A DNA stretch of 64,000 nucleotides from Stenotrophomonas maltophilia. Its GTDB lineage: Bacteria > Pseudomonadota > Gammaproteobacteria > Xanthomonadales > Xanthomonadaceae. Location of the stretch: the NCBI RefSeq assembly GCF_002138415.1, contig NZ_CP015612.1, positions 3,264,001 through 3,328,000 of the forward strand, written 5' to 3'. Below, one piece after another: positions 7,118-14,926 of this stretch; the first letter of the stretch is position 1, and every line of letters begins with the position of its first letter. A model generated the notes under the pieces. It did not search any database and had not been told where the DNA came from. It saw only the letters and a program-made list of their open reading frames with translations. Both the position numbers and the translations under genes were made by a program.

Positions 7118-8476
7118 TCAGCGCATCAGCACCACTTCCTCGGCCGAGGTCGGGTGGATCGCCACGGTGTCGTCGAACTGGGCCTTGGTCGCCCCCATTT
7201 TCACCGCCACCGCGAAGCCCTGCAGGATCTCGTCGGCCGCTTCACCCAGCAGGTGAATGCCCACCACCCGTTCTTCCGGACCGGCACAGACCATTTTGAA
7301 CAGGCTGCGCTGGGTACCGTTGGCCAGGGCCTGCAGCATCGGACGGAAACGGCTGTGGTAGACGTTCACCTGGTCGAAGCGCGCGCGCGCTTCCTCTTCG
7401 CTCATGCCCACCGCGCCCAGCGGCGGATGCGAGAACACCACGCTGGCCACGTTCTCGTAATCCATCTTCGACTGCGGGCGGCCACCGAACAGGCGGTCCA
7501 TCAGGCGCCGCGATGCCGCCACCGCCACCGGGGTCAGGCCAACCTTGCCGGCGATGTCCCCCACCGCATGCACGCTCGGCACGCTGGTGGTCTGCCATTC
7601 GTCCACCTGCACCTGCTGGTGCTCACCGATGCCGATGCCGAGCGCTTCCAGACCGAGGTCACGGCTGTTGCCGCGGCGGCCGGTGGCGAAGAACACCGCG
7701 TCGAATACGCTGTCGAGCGGGCCGTCATGACCGAACGCACGCACGCGTTCGCCATCGCGCTGCAGTTCGCGCAGGCGATAGTCGAAATGGATGCGCACGC
7801 CCTGTTGCTTCAGGTTCTCGGCCAACTGATCAGTCAGCTCGTAGTCGAAGCGCTCCAACAGGCGCTTGCCGCGCACCAGGAGGCTGACCTTGCTGCCCAG
7901 TGCCTGCAGCAGACCGGCCAGCTCCACCGCGATGTAACCGCCACCGATGATCGCCACCTCGGCCGGTGCCGCGCGCAGATCGAAGAAATCATCGGAGACC
8001 AGGCCCAGTTCCGCGCCGGGAATGTCGGGCCGCAGCGGGTGTGCGCCAGTGGCGATCAGGATGTGCTCGGCGCTGTAACGCACGCCATCGCTGCAGGCCA
8101 CGGTATGCGCATCGAGCAGATGACCGCGCGCCGGAATGCGCACCACGCCGGTTTCATCCAGGCGCTTGTGATAGCTGGTGTGGATGTTGCTGATGTAGGC
8201 CTGGCGGTGGATCACCAGCTCCTTCCACGACAGCGCCGGGCGCGCTTGGACATCGAATCCCATCGCACTGGCCAGGCCGATGCGCTCGTGCAGGTCTGCC
8301 GCCAGCCACATGGCCTTCTTCGGCACGCAGCCGACATTGACGCAGGTCCCGCCCAGTTCACCAGGCTCCAGCATCGCCACGCGCTTGCCGTGCTGCGCGG
8401 CGCGGATCGCGCCGGCCAGGCCAGCGGAGCCGCCGCCAAGGACGATCAGGTCATAATCATAGGGTGCTGTGCTCAT
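7118..8476 (-). CDS. gor: Glutathione-disulfide reductase
   Basis: Flavoprotein of 452 aa that reduces glutathione disulfide with NADPH in the cytoplasm. The FAD loop is DLIVLGGGSAGL, the redox-active disulfide CVNVGC (Cys45/Cys50), the NAD(P)H-binding loop VAIIGGGYIAVELAGLLQAL, and the second FAD motif VHAVGD. The C-terminal catalytic pair HPTSAEE is present, which separates it from mercuric or dihydrolipoamide reductases. The arginines after the second nucleotide loop (VRGKRLLERFD) fit NADPH use. The ATG at 8476 overlaps the stop of the DadA-like gene by 4 nt, so the two are probably translationally coupled. Confidence 0.95.
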   Translation of the reverse strand: MSTAPYDYDLIVLGGGSAGLAGAIRAAQHGKRVAMLEPGELGGTCVNVGCVPKKAMWLAADLHERIGLASAMGFDVQARPALSWKELVIHRQAYISNIHTSYHKRLDETGVVRIPARGHLLDAHTVACSDGVRYSAEHILIATGAHPLRPDIPGAELGLVSDDFFDLRAAPAEVAIIGGGYIAVELAGLLQALGSKVSLLVRGKRLLERFDYELTDQLAENLKQQGVRIHFDYRLRELQRDGERVRAFGHDGPLDSVFDAVFFATGRRGNSRDLGLEALGIGIGEHQQVQVDEWQTTSVPSVHAVGDIAGKVGLTPVAVAASRRLMDRLFGGRPQSKMDYENVASVVFSHPPLGAVGMSEEEARARFDQVNVYHSRFRPMLQALANGTQRSLFKMVCAGPEERVVGIHLLGEAADEILQGFAVAVKMGATKAQFDDTVAIHPTSAEEVVLMR

Positions 8477-9723
8477 CGGAATCGCTCGGGTCGGTAAGGG
8501 GCAGGATCGATCGCTGGCGTGCGGCCGCAGACGAGATCGGCGATCAGCTGGCCGGTGCCGGCGCTCATGCTGATGCCGAGCATGCCATGCCCCGCTGCAA
8601 GCCAGACGTGAGGATGCGCAGGCGCGCGGCCGATCAACGGCACGTCGTCCACGCTCATGGGGCGCCAACCGCACCACTGTTCCTGCAGCTGCGCACCGCG
8701 CGGCGCACGCAGGTAATGATCGGCAGCCTGCTGCAGGGCCTGCAGGCGGGTCGTGCGCAGCTGCGGATCGGCACCGGCGAATTCCATGGTGCCGCCCAGT
8801 CGCAACGCCTCGCGCCAGGCAATCACGAACACGGAATGGTCCTTCAGGACCACCGGGCGCTTCGGCACCTGAGACGGTCGCGACCAGGTCAGCGAATAAC
8901 CCTTGCCGGGCTGGATCGGCACGCGCAGGTCCAGTTGCCGCGCCCAGCGCGGCGACCACGGCCCGGTCGCCAGCACCAGCTCGCGTGCGTGCAGCGTGCG
9001 TTCGCCGATGTGCACGCGCACACCCTGCGCGTCGGCGCTGAAATCCTGCACGTCCGAGTGCTCTTCGATCACCACGCCCTGCGCGCGCAGCACGCGCGCC
9101 AGTTCAGTGGTGTAGCGGTCCGGCCGCAGTTGCGCATCGCCGGGAAAGTGGATCGCACCGGCGAGGCGATCATGGAACGCCGGATTGTCGCGCGCGTAGT
9201 CGGCGCCATCGATGCATGCCGTGGCAATGCCCTGCGCGTTCAGCGCCTCACACTCGGCAGCGTGGTGATCGAAATTGCGGGCGTCACCGAACACATAGTC
9301 CAGACCGCGCGCCTCGAATTCGCAGTCCAGCGCATGCGTCTGCACCCACTGCGCCAGGCGCAGCCGTGAATCATTCAACAGTGCGCCGCGTGCCCGCGTG
9401 GAGTGCAGCCAGTCACGCGCGTTGCAGCGCGCCCCGAACTGCAGCAGCCAACGCCACAATGCAGGGTCCAGGCGCGTACGCACGTACAACGGCGCACGCG
9501 GATCGAGCATCCAGCGCAGCGCACGCAACGGCACGCCGGGGGCCGCCAGCGGTGGCGCATGGCTGGGCGTGACGGTGCCGCAGTTGCCATGCGACGTCGC
9601 GCCGCCGACGCGCCCTCGGTCGATCACCCGCACCTGCCGGCCCTGCGCGCGCAGCGCCAGCGCGGCGGCCAGTCCAATGGCACCGGCGCCGACCACGATC
9701 ACATCCTCGCGCGCGCCCTGCAT
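8473..9723 (-). CDS. FAD-dependent D-amino-acid dehydrogenase-like oxidoreductase
   Basis: Protein of 416 aa of the DAO/DadA family, which oxidises amines or D-amino acids with FAD and passes electrons onward at the inner membrane. The FAD-binding loop is VIVVGAGAIGLAAALALRAQ, and SHGNCG is the conserved segment after it. The C-terminal part has WCGWRPMSVDDVPLIGRAP and AAGHGMLGISMSAGTGQLIA, both typical of DadA-like proteins. The substrate may be a D-amino acid or proline derivative and is not fixed by sequence. No alanine racemase is nearby. It lies upstream of gor with an ATGA overlap, and 3 nt after the DUF418 gene end. Confidence 0.85.
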   Translation of the reverse strand: MQGAREDVIVVGAGAIGLAAALALRAQGRQVRVIDRGRVGGATSHGNCGTVTPSHAPPLAAPGVPLRALRWMLDPRAPLYVRTRLDPALWRWLLQFGARCNARDWLHSTRARGALLNDSRLRLAQWVQTHALDCEFEARGLDYVFGDARNFDHHAAECEALNAQGIATACIDGADYARDNPAFHDRLAGAIHFPGDAQLRPDRYTTELARVLRAQGVVIEEHSDVQDFSADAQGVRVHIGERTLHARELVLATGPWSPRWARQLDLRVPIQPGKGYSLTWSRPSQVPKRPVVLKDHSVFVIAWREALRLGGTMEFAGADPQLRTTRLQALQQAADHYLRAPRGAQLQEQWCGWRPMSVDDVPLIGRAPAHPHVWLAAGHGMLGISMSAGTGQLIADLVCGRTPAIDPAPYRPERFR

Positions 9724-9726
9724 CGA

Positions 9727-10971
9727 TCAGCCCTGCCCGGCCCCACGCCGCATCGGCGGCCACTGCCGGTAGGTCATCGCACGCCACAACCATTCCATGG
9801 GCCCGAAACGGAAGCGGCGCAACCAGACGTGCGAAAGGGCGACCTGCACGGCAAACAACAGCAGCGCGAACAGCAATTGCACGCTGCGCGGCATCAGCCC
9901 GAAGCCGCCCAGGCCATAGTGGTAGAACAACCACGTGCACAGCAGCGACTGGCCAAGATAATGGGTCAGTGCCATGCGCCCCACCGGGGCCAGCCAGGCC
10001 AACCGCGCACGCCAGTGCACGATCCACGCCAGGTAACCCAGGCACATCGGCAGTCCGCCGATCGTCACCAGTGCCATTGCGGCTGTCACCGGCAGGTCGT
10101 AGGCCCCCGGTGCCAGGTAAGGCTTCCAAGCAACACCGATCAACGTGACCAGCAGGCCCAGCGGCAACGCGATCCAGCGCAGCGACGCATACAGCCGCGG
10201 GAAGCGCTCCGGCGCCGCCAGCGCACCACTGCCGGCGAACCAGCTGCCGATCAGGAACATGCCCAACACTTCCGGGCCGGTGATCAACAGCGCGCCCATC
10301 GACGTGCTGAACTCGCTCAGCCGCTGCACATTGGCCTGCATCCAGCTGCCCTGGCCATAGACCTGGCGCTGCAGCTCGATGCTCTGCTGCGCGTCGGTGA
10401 GCATCTTCTGCACGTCTTCCACCGAAGCCATCGACACCATCGCGCCGACCAGCAGCATCATGGCCACGCCGCCCAGATAGACGATCACGCCCATCCATGG
10501 CAACCAGCTGCGTGGTGCCTCTCGGCAGGCCAGCAACGGAAGCGAGATCAGCGCATACATCACCAGGATGTCACCGGACCAGACCAGCAGCGCGTGGCAC
10601 AGGCCGATCAGCAGCAGCCCGGCGCTGCGGCGCAGGTAGAACGGGGTGAAGTCGCGTCCGGCCACTTCGGCGCGTTGCGCCATCACCGCAAAGCCGGCGC
10701 CGAACAGCAGCGAGAACAGGGTGAAGAACTTGCCCTGCACGAACACGTAGACGAAGGCATCGGCCCAGTAGTCGATACCCTGCCAGTGCACGTCGATGCC
10801 CGTGAAGGCCAGATCCAGCGGTCCGCTGAAGGCCTCGATGTTCATCAGCAGGATGCCCAGCAGCGCGGCACCGCGCAGCACGTCCAACACGGCGATGCGT
10901 TCGCCGGAAGCCACCGGCTGCAGGGAAGGAGAAGCGGCGTTCACGGGGCGTCCGTCAGGCAGGTCCGCCAT
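9727..10971 (-). CDS. DUF418 domain-containing membrane protein
   Basis: Protein of 414 aa with about ten hydrophobic segments and the DUF418 domain in the C-terminal part (about residues 240-400, with VGRMALTHYLGQSLLCTWLF). The N-terminal half begins with RIAVLDVLRGAALLGILLMN, the usual signature of YeiB/DUF418 proteins. The family is predicted to be transporters or acyltransferase-like membrane proteins; the activity is not known. The ATG at 10971 is preferred because longer forms would run into a terminator-like hairpin. It precedes the DadA-like gene by 3 nt and is probably in one operon with it and gor. Confidence 0.85.
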   Translation of the reverse strand: MADLPDGRPVNAASPSLQPVASGERIAVLDVLRGAALLGILLMNIEAFSGPLDLAFTGIDVHWQGIDYWADAFVYVFVQGKFFTLFSLLFGAGFAVMAQRAEVAGRDFTPFYLRRSAGLLLIGLCHALLVWSGDILVMYALISLPLLACREAPRSWLPWMGVIVYLGGVAMMLLVGAMVSMASVEDVQKMLTDAQQSIELQRQVYGQGSWMQANVQRLSEFSTSMGALLITGPEVLGMFLIGSWFAGSGALAAPERFPRLYASLRWIALPLGLLVTLIGVAWKPYLAPGAYDLPVTAAMALVTIGGLPMCLGYLAWIVHWRARLAWLAPVGRMALTHYLGQSLLCTWLFYHYGLGGFGLMPRSVQLLFALLLFAVQVALSHVWLRRFRFGPMEWLWRAMTYRQWPPMRRGAGQG

Positions 10972-11025
10972 TATGCCGCCGGCCCACACGCCATGGATGG
11001 CCGCGTCGTGTTCCAGAAACGCAAC

Positions 11026-11043
11026 GGCCCGCCAAAGCGGGCC
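11026..11043 (-). terminator. Terminator-like hairpin after slyD
   Basis: GGCCCGC and GCGGGCC pair with a 4-nt loop about 30 nt after the slyD stop. The minus-strand sequence that follows is only mildly T-rich, so termination strength is uncertain. Confidence 0.45.
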
Positions 11044-11070
11044 ACTGCTGCCATCACGATCGCGCTGCAA

Positions 11071-11553
11071 TCAGTGGTGGTGGCCGCCGTCGCCGTGGAC
11101 GTGGCCGTGGTCGATTTCTTCCTGGCCGGCTTCGCGCACGTCAACGATTTCGACGTCGAAATGCAGGTCCTTGCCAGCCATCGGATGGTTCAGGTCGACG
11201 TCGACGACGCTCATGCCGACCTTCTGCACGGTCACCGCACGCGGGCCGAAGTTGGTCTGCAGCACGACCTGCTGGCCCGGAGCCAGCTTGGTGTTGCCGA
11301 AGTGCTTCTTCGGCACGCGCTGGGACAGGCCCTCACGACGCTCGCCGTAGGCATCGGCCGCCTTGACGTCGACGTTGAAGGTCGCGCCGGCTTCCTTGTC
11401 CATCATGGCGTTTTCCAGGCCCGGGATAATGTTGCCGTGACCGATCAGGATCGCCAGCGGCTCGCCGCGGTCCTTGGACGATTCGATCGGCTCCTGGCCG
11501 ACTTCGGAAACGGTGTAGTGGAAGCGGACAACGCGGTCTTTTTCGATCTTCAT
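11071..11553 (-). CDS. slyD: FKBP-type peptidyl-prolyl isomerase SlyD
   Basis: Cytoplasmic prolyl isomerase and chaperone of 160 aa that also binds metals such as nickel. Residues 1-70 and about 130-145 form the FKBP fold, with the insert-in-flap chaperone domain between them (about 70-125, AYGERREGLSQRVPKKHF). The C-terminus is histidine-rich but short (DHGHVHGDGGHHH), so metal binding is likely though with fewer residues than E. coli SlyD. The ATG at 11553 gives the standard N-terminus KIEKDRVVRFHYTV. Confidence 0.93.
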   Translation of the reverse strand: MKIEKDRVVRFHYTVSEVGQEPIESSKDRGEPLAILIGHGNIIPGLENAMMDKEAGATFNVDVKAADAYGERREGLSQRVPKKHFGNTKLAPGQQVVLQTNFGPRAVTVQKVGMSVVDVDLNHPMAGKDLHFDVEIVDVREAGQEEIDHGHVHGDGGHHH

Positions 11554-11665
11554 GCGCAACTCTGTCTGGATCTGCCGGAGGCAGGCGGGTTGGGGCGGGT
11601 TGTCGCCCGGCGGGGACGCCGCCATCATGACGGCCAATCCTAAGGTGGCGCATTATCCGGAGATC

Positions 11666-12205
11666 ATGCACATCACGCCAGTTTCGTCCGGCCTGCGCCG
11701 GCTCCTCGCCCCGGCCCTGCTGCTGGCCCTGCCCGTGCTGATGACCGCCTGCGGCGGCGGCAAGGTCACCCGACCCGCGCCGCCCCCGCCGACCGCGAAC
11801 TGGCCGAAGACCGTGCCGGACAATCCCGAGGCGGCAAACTCGGTGCTGATGCGCGCCATCAGCCTGGTCGGCACCCCCTATCGCTATGGCGGCAATACCC
11901 CCGACTCCGGCTTCGACTGCAGCGGCCTGGTGGCCTACGTCTACCGCGAGATGCTGGACCTGAAACTGCCGCGCACGTCGCGCGACCTGGCGGCGGTACA
12001 GGGCCCGAAGATCGACCCGCAGCGCCTGGCCACCGGCGACCTGGTGTTCTTCGGCAGCCGCGGCAGCGTCACCCATGTCGGCATTTATGTGGGTGAAGGG
12101 CGCTTCGTGCACGCGCCGAGCACCGGTGGCACGGTCCGGCTGGACTCGCTCAGCGGTCCGTACTGGAAGGACCACTACACCGGGGCGAAACGCGTCCTTC
12201 GCTAA
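11666..12205 (+). CDS. NlpC/P60 (C40) peptidase, lipoprotein
   Basis: Cell-wall endopeptidase-like protein of 179 aa. A lipobox (LMTAC, Cys29) follows a hydrophobic signal, so it should be lipid-anchored in the periplasm. The NlpC/P60 domain (about 55-179) has the catalytic Cys85 in GFDCSGLV, His137 in VTHVGIYVG and a third polar residue, His149, in FVHAPS. Family members cut peptide stems of murein, as Spr/MepS does. It lies head to tail with a second C40 gene 131 nt downstream, which suggests a duplicated pair with different anchoring. Confidence 0.92.
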   Translation: MHITPVSSGLRRLLAPALLLALPVLMTACGGGKVTRPAPPPPTANWPKTVPDNPEAANSVLMRAISLVGTPYRYGGNTPDSGFDCSGLVAYVYREMLDLKLPRTSRDLAAVQGPKIDPQRLATGDLVFFGSRGSVTHVGIYVGEGRFVHAPSTGGTVRLDSLSGPYWKDHYTGAKRVLR

Positions 12206-12230
12206 GATGAACAGGCGATATGTTCAAAAC

Positions 12231-12246
12231 TGTGACGTTCATCACC
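12231..12246. promoter_or_regulatory. Candidate Clp/CRP-type operator
   Basis: TGTGACGTTCATCACC matches the CRP-family palindrome TGTGA-N6-TCACA at nine of ten positions. It lies about 90 nt upstream of the second C40 peptidase gene, followed by an AT-rich stretch with likely promoter elements. Xanthomonadaceae use the CRP homologue Clp, which binds this kind of site. Binding is inferred. Confidence 0.45.
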
Positions 12247-12336
12247 CACAAACTAACGATTTACTAACGGAATTTTTAACTTATTGCCGCTTTTACAGGG
12301 CATGATGCCCCATCGTTTTTTTCCTGTGACCGACGC

Positions 12337-13110
12337 GTGACGACTGACGACCTGAAAAGCGAAGGCCAGACTTCCGTATCTTCACGTAGTGCCCGCCCGC
12401 TGTTGCTTGGCTTGGCACTGTGTCTGACCAGCCTTCCGGCCTGGTCGCAGACTGCTCCGAACCGTTCCGATGTGACCCCGGCCCCGGTGGCCGAGAGCAC
12501 CGCCCGACCGGCCACCAAGGCCGAGGCTGCTGCCCCGCAGCGCAGCCGCGTCGATGCCGCCGCCAGCGCCACGCTGGCCGCCCTGCTGCCGCACCTGGCC
12601 GCCAATGACACCATTCCGCTGATGGACCGCTCGGCCGTGGTGGCCGGCGACCTCAGCCGCCTGCTTGCCAACTACGACACCAGCAGCGCTGCCAATGGCA
12701 GCGTTGTCGGCACCGCCGCCGACAACGGCAAGGTGCAGTCGCTGCTGCGCCGCGCGATGACCCTGCTGGGCACCCCGTACCGTTGGGGTGGCAGCAACCC
12801 GGACAGCGGCTTCGATTGCAGCGGTCTGGTCGGCTACGTGTTCCGCTCGGCCCTGGGCATCGAGCTGCCGCGCGTCTCGCGCGAGATGGCCCACGATGAC
12901 AAGGCCGAACTGATCAACGACCGCACTGCACTGGCCGCAGGTGACCTGGTGTTCTTCGGCCGCAAGGGCCGTGTTGACCACGTCGGCATCTATGTCGGCG
13001 ACGGCCGCTTCCTGCACGCGCCGAGCTCGGGCAAGGACGTCCGCGTGGACACCCTGCTCAGTGGCTACTGGGGCAACAAGTTCATGCAGGCCCGCCGGGT
13101 CGACCTCTGA
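12337..13110 (+). CDS. NlpC/P60 (C40) peptidase, secreted
   Basis: Protein of 257 aa with a signal peptide (about residues 18-38, ending AWSQ) and no lipobox, so it is probably soluble in the periplasm. A low-complexity linker of about 90 residues precedes the NlpC/P60 domain (about 133-257). Catalytic residues are Cys161 in GFDCSGLV, His215 in VDHVGIYVG and His227 in FLHAPS. The start is the GTG at 12337. The domain is closely similar to the upstream lipoprotein peptidase. A possible Clp site lies in its promoter region, and a strong terminator follows. Confidence 0.9.
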   Translation: MTTDDLKSEGQTSVSSRSARPLLLGLALCLTSLPAWSQTAPNRSDVTPAPVAESTARPATKAEAAAPQRSRVDAAASATLAALLPHLAANDTIPLMDRSAVVAGDLSRLLANYDTSSAANGSVVGTAADNGKVQSLLRRAMTLLGTPYRWGGSNPDSGFDCSGLVGYVFRSALGIELPRVSREMAHDDKAELINDRTALAAGDLVFFGRKGRVDHVGIYVGDGRFLHAPSSGKDVRVDTLLSGYWGNKFMQARRVDL

Positions 13111-13143
13111 CCCGCTGGCGCTACGGCGCCGCCTGAAAGACAG

Positions 13144-13172
13144 AAAGCCGCTGCCCTGCAGCGGCTTTTTTT
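13144..13172 (+). terminator. Rho-independent terminator
   Basis: A GCCGCTGC/GCAGCGGC stem with a 3-nt loop is followed by seven T. It ends the C40 peptidase transcription unit. Confidence 0.85.
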
Positions 13173-13193
13173 GTTGGCCCCGTGCAATTGGTG

Positions 13194-13349
13194 GGTAGCG
13201 GCCGACCTTGGTCGGCACTGTCGCCATCCACGCATGGCGTGGATCTACTGTGGCCCCGCCTGAGTCGGCTCCTCCGATCAGGCGGGTGCCTGCCGGTGGG
13301 TGCCGACCTTGGTCGGCACCGCCTTCATCCACGCATGGCGTGGATCTAC
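13194..13349. repeat. SMAG/REP cluster, two opposed pairs
   Basis: Four palindromes alternate in orientation: GTAGCGGCCGACCTTGGTCG... at 13194-13217, the inverse of GTAGATCCACGCCATGCG... at 13226-13248, then the same two types again at 13296-13319 and 13326-13349. The 100-bp period and near-identical units suggest duplication of a BIME-like pair. A further hairpin (CCGCCTGA/TCAGGCGG) lies near 13258-13287 between them. Together they fill the 327-bp gap between convergent genes. Confidence 0.75.
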
Positions 13350-13392
13350 CAGGGCCCACCTTGGCCGCCACCGCGCCAGCCAGCTCCCAAAC

Positions 13393-13423
13393 AAAAAAGC
13401 CCGCCGGTCAGGGCGGGCCTTTC
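13393..13423 (-). terminator. Rho-independent terminator for the symporter gene
   Basis: On the minus strand GCCCGCC and GGCGGGC pair around a short loop and are followed by six T, 15 nt after the symporter stop. Confidence 0.85.
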
Positions 13424-13437
13424 ATCTCCACGCAACC

Positions 13438-14772
13438 TCAGCCGCGTGGCGGAGTCGGGTCAGGATCGTCCACACCCACATTGCTGGACGGGTTGTCATA
13501 CACCGCCTGGTCGAGCAGCCCGGTTTCCTTGGCCACGATCACCGGCACCAGCATCTGGCCGGTCACGTTCGTCATCGTGCGCATCATGTCCAGGATGCGG
13601 TCGATGGCATACAGGTAGCCGATGGTCTCCAGTGGCAGGTTGGCCGCGCTCAGCACCACCGTGGCCATGATCACCGCCGTACCCGGCACGCCGGCCGTAC
13701 CGAAGCTGCCCAGCACCGAGGCGATCAACACCACCACATACTGTTCCGGGGTCAGCGGCACGCCGCTGTACTGCGCGATGAACACCGCGCACAGCGCCGG
13801 GTAGATCGCACCGCAGCCATCCATCTTGATGCTGGCGCCCAGCGGCACCGCGAACGAACCGTAGTCCTTGTTCACGCCCAGGTTGTGGGTGATCGAACGC
13901 AGCGCCACCGGCATCGCGGCGAAGCTGGACGAGCTGACGAAGGCGACCTGCATGCCCGGCGCCGCGCCACGGAAGAACTTCAGCGGATTCAGGCCGTGCG
14001 CCAGCAGCAGCGCGCTGTAGACCACTACGATGTGCAGGGCGCAGGCCACGTACAGCGCCAGCACGAAATGCCCCAGCGGCAGCAGCTTCTCGAAGCCATA
14101 GCTGCCGACCAGGCCGGCGATCAGGCCGAAGGTGCCGATCGGGGTGACTTCCAGCACGAAGCGGGTCACCTGGATCATGATGTCGCTCATCTGGCCGACC
14201 AGCTTGCGAGCCTCGGTCACCTTCTCGCCCAGCTTGACGATGGCAAAGCCCACCAGGCCGGCGAAGAAGATCACCGGCAGGATCGAGCCACGTCCGGCGG
14301 CCAGCACGGTTTCACCCGCTGCGTTGACCTTGGTGCCGATGCCGGACAGCGCATAGAAGACATTGGCCGGCACCACGTCCAGCAGCACCTGCACCACGCT
14401 GGGCACTTCGCGCGGCACGTAGTTGCTGGCCATGGTCAGTTGCAGACCACCGGCGCCGGGCTGCAGCACGGTGCCCACGCCCAGGCCGACGCACACCGCC
14501 AGCGCGGCGGTGATCACGAACCAAAGGAAGGTGCGGCCACTGAGCGCGGCGACCGACTTCTGGCCGTGCAGCGACGAGATCGCGTTGATGACCGCGAAGA
14601 ACACCAGCGGCACGGCGATCATCTTGATCAGGGTGACGTACAGCTCGCCGAGCGGGCCGAACCACGTTTCCGCGGCCGGGCCGAGCGCCCAGCCGGCCAG
14701 CGCGCCGAGCACGAAGCCACCGACCACGCGCTGCCAGAATGGAATCCGCAGCCAGGCAGAGACCAGCTTCAT
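13438..14772 (-). CDS. Dicarboxylate/amino acid:cation symporter (DAACS)
   Basis: Inner-membrane symporter of 444 aa of the glutamate/dicarboxylate family (GltP/DctA group). It carries the serine-rich reentrant loop FVSSSSFAAMPVAL and the substrate/cation site NLGVNKDYGSFAVPLGASIKM region, then GTAGVPGTAVIM in the second reentrant loop. About eight membrane helices are visible. The ATG at 14772 gives MKLVSAWLRIPFWQRVVGG. Glutamate, aspartate or C4-dicarboxylates are the likely substrates; sequence alone does not choose. It is monocistronic with its own terminator and converges with the C40 unit. Confidence 0.92.
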   Translation of the reverse strand: MKLVSAWLRIPFWQRVVGGFVLGALAGWALGPAAETWFGPLGELYVTLIKMIAVPLVFFAVINAISSLHGQKSVAALSGRTFLWFVITAALAVCVGLGVGTVLQPGAGGLQLTMASNYVPREVPSVVQVLLDVVPANVFYALSGIGTKVNAAGETVLAAGRGSILPVIFFAGLVGFAIVKLGEKVTEARKLVGQMSDIMIQVTRFVLEVTPIGTFGLIAGLVGSYGFEKLLPLGHFVLALYVACALHIVVVYSALLLAHGLNPLKFFRGAAPGMQVAFVSSSSFAAMPVALRSITHNLGVNKDYGSFAVPLGASIKMDGCGAIYPALCAVFIAQYSGVPLTPEQYVVVLIASVLGSFGTAGVPGTAVIMATVVLSAANLPLETIGYLYAIDRILDMMRTMTNVTGQMLVPVIVAKETGLLDQAVYDNPSSNVGVDDPDPTPPRG

Positions 14773-14926
14773 AGGCAATCCAGAGGGGAGGGAAGGGATG
14801 CTGGCACGATAGCCCAAGGCGGCCCGCAGAACGACCGCCCGGCCGGCAAATCAGTGTGTCATCGGCGTGCCTTGCGGGGCCGGGCATAATGAACGTCCCG
14901 TTACAGTTTGTGAGATCCCAGCGTCC

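Noticed and set aside
9403..11643. Long plus-strand open frame of 746 codons
   Set aside because: It runs antisense to the DadA-like, DUF418 and slyD genes, with a low-complexity histidine/glutamine/arginine-rich product typical of GC-rich shadow frames.
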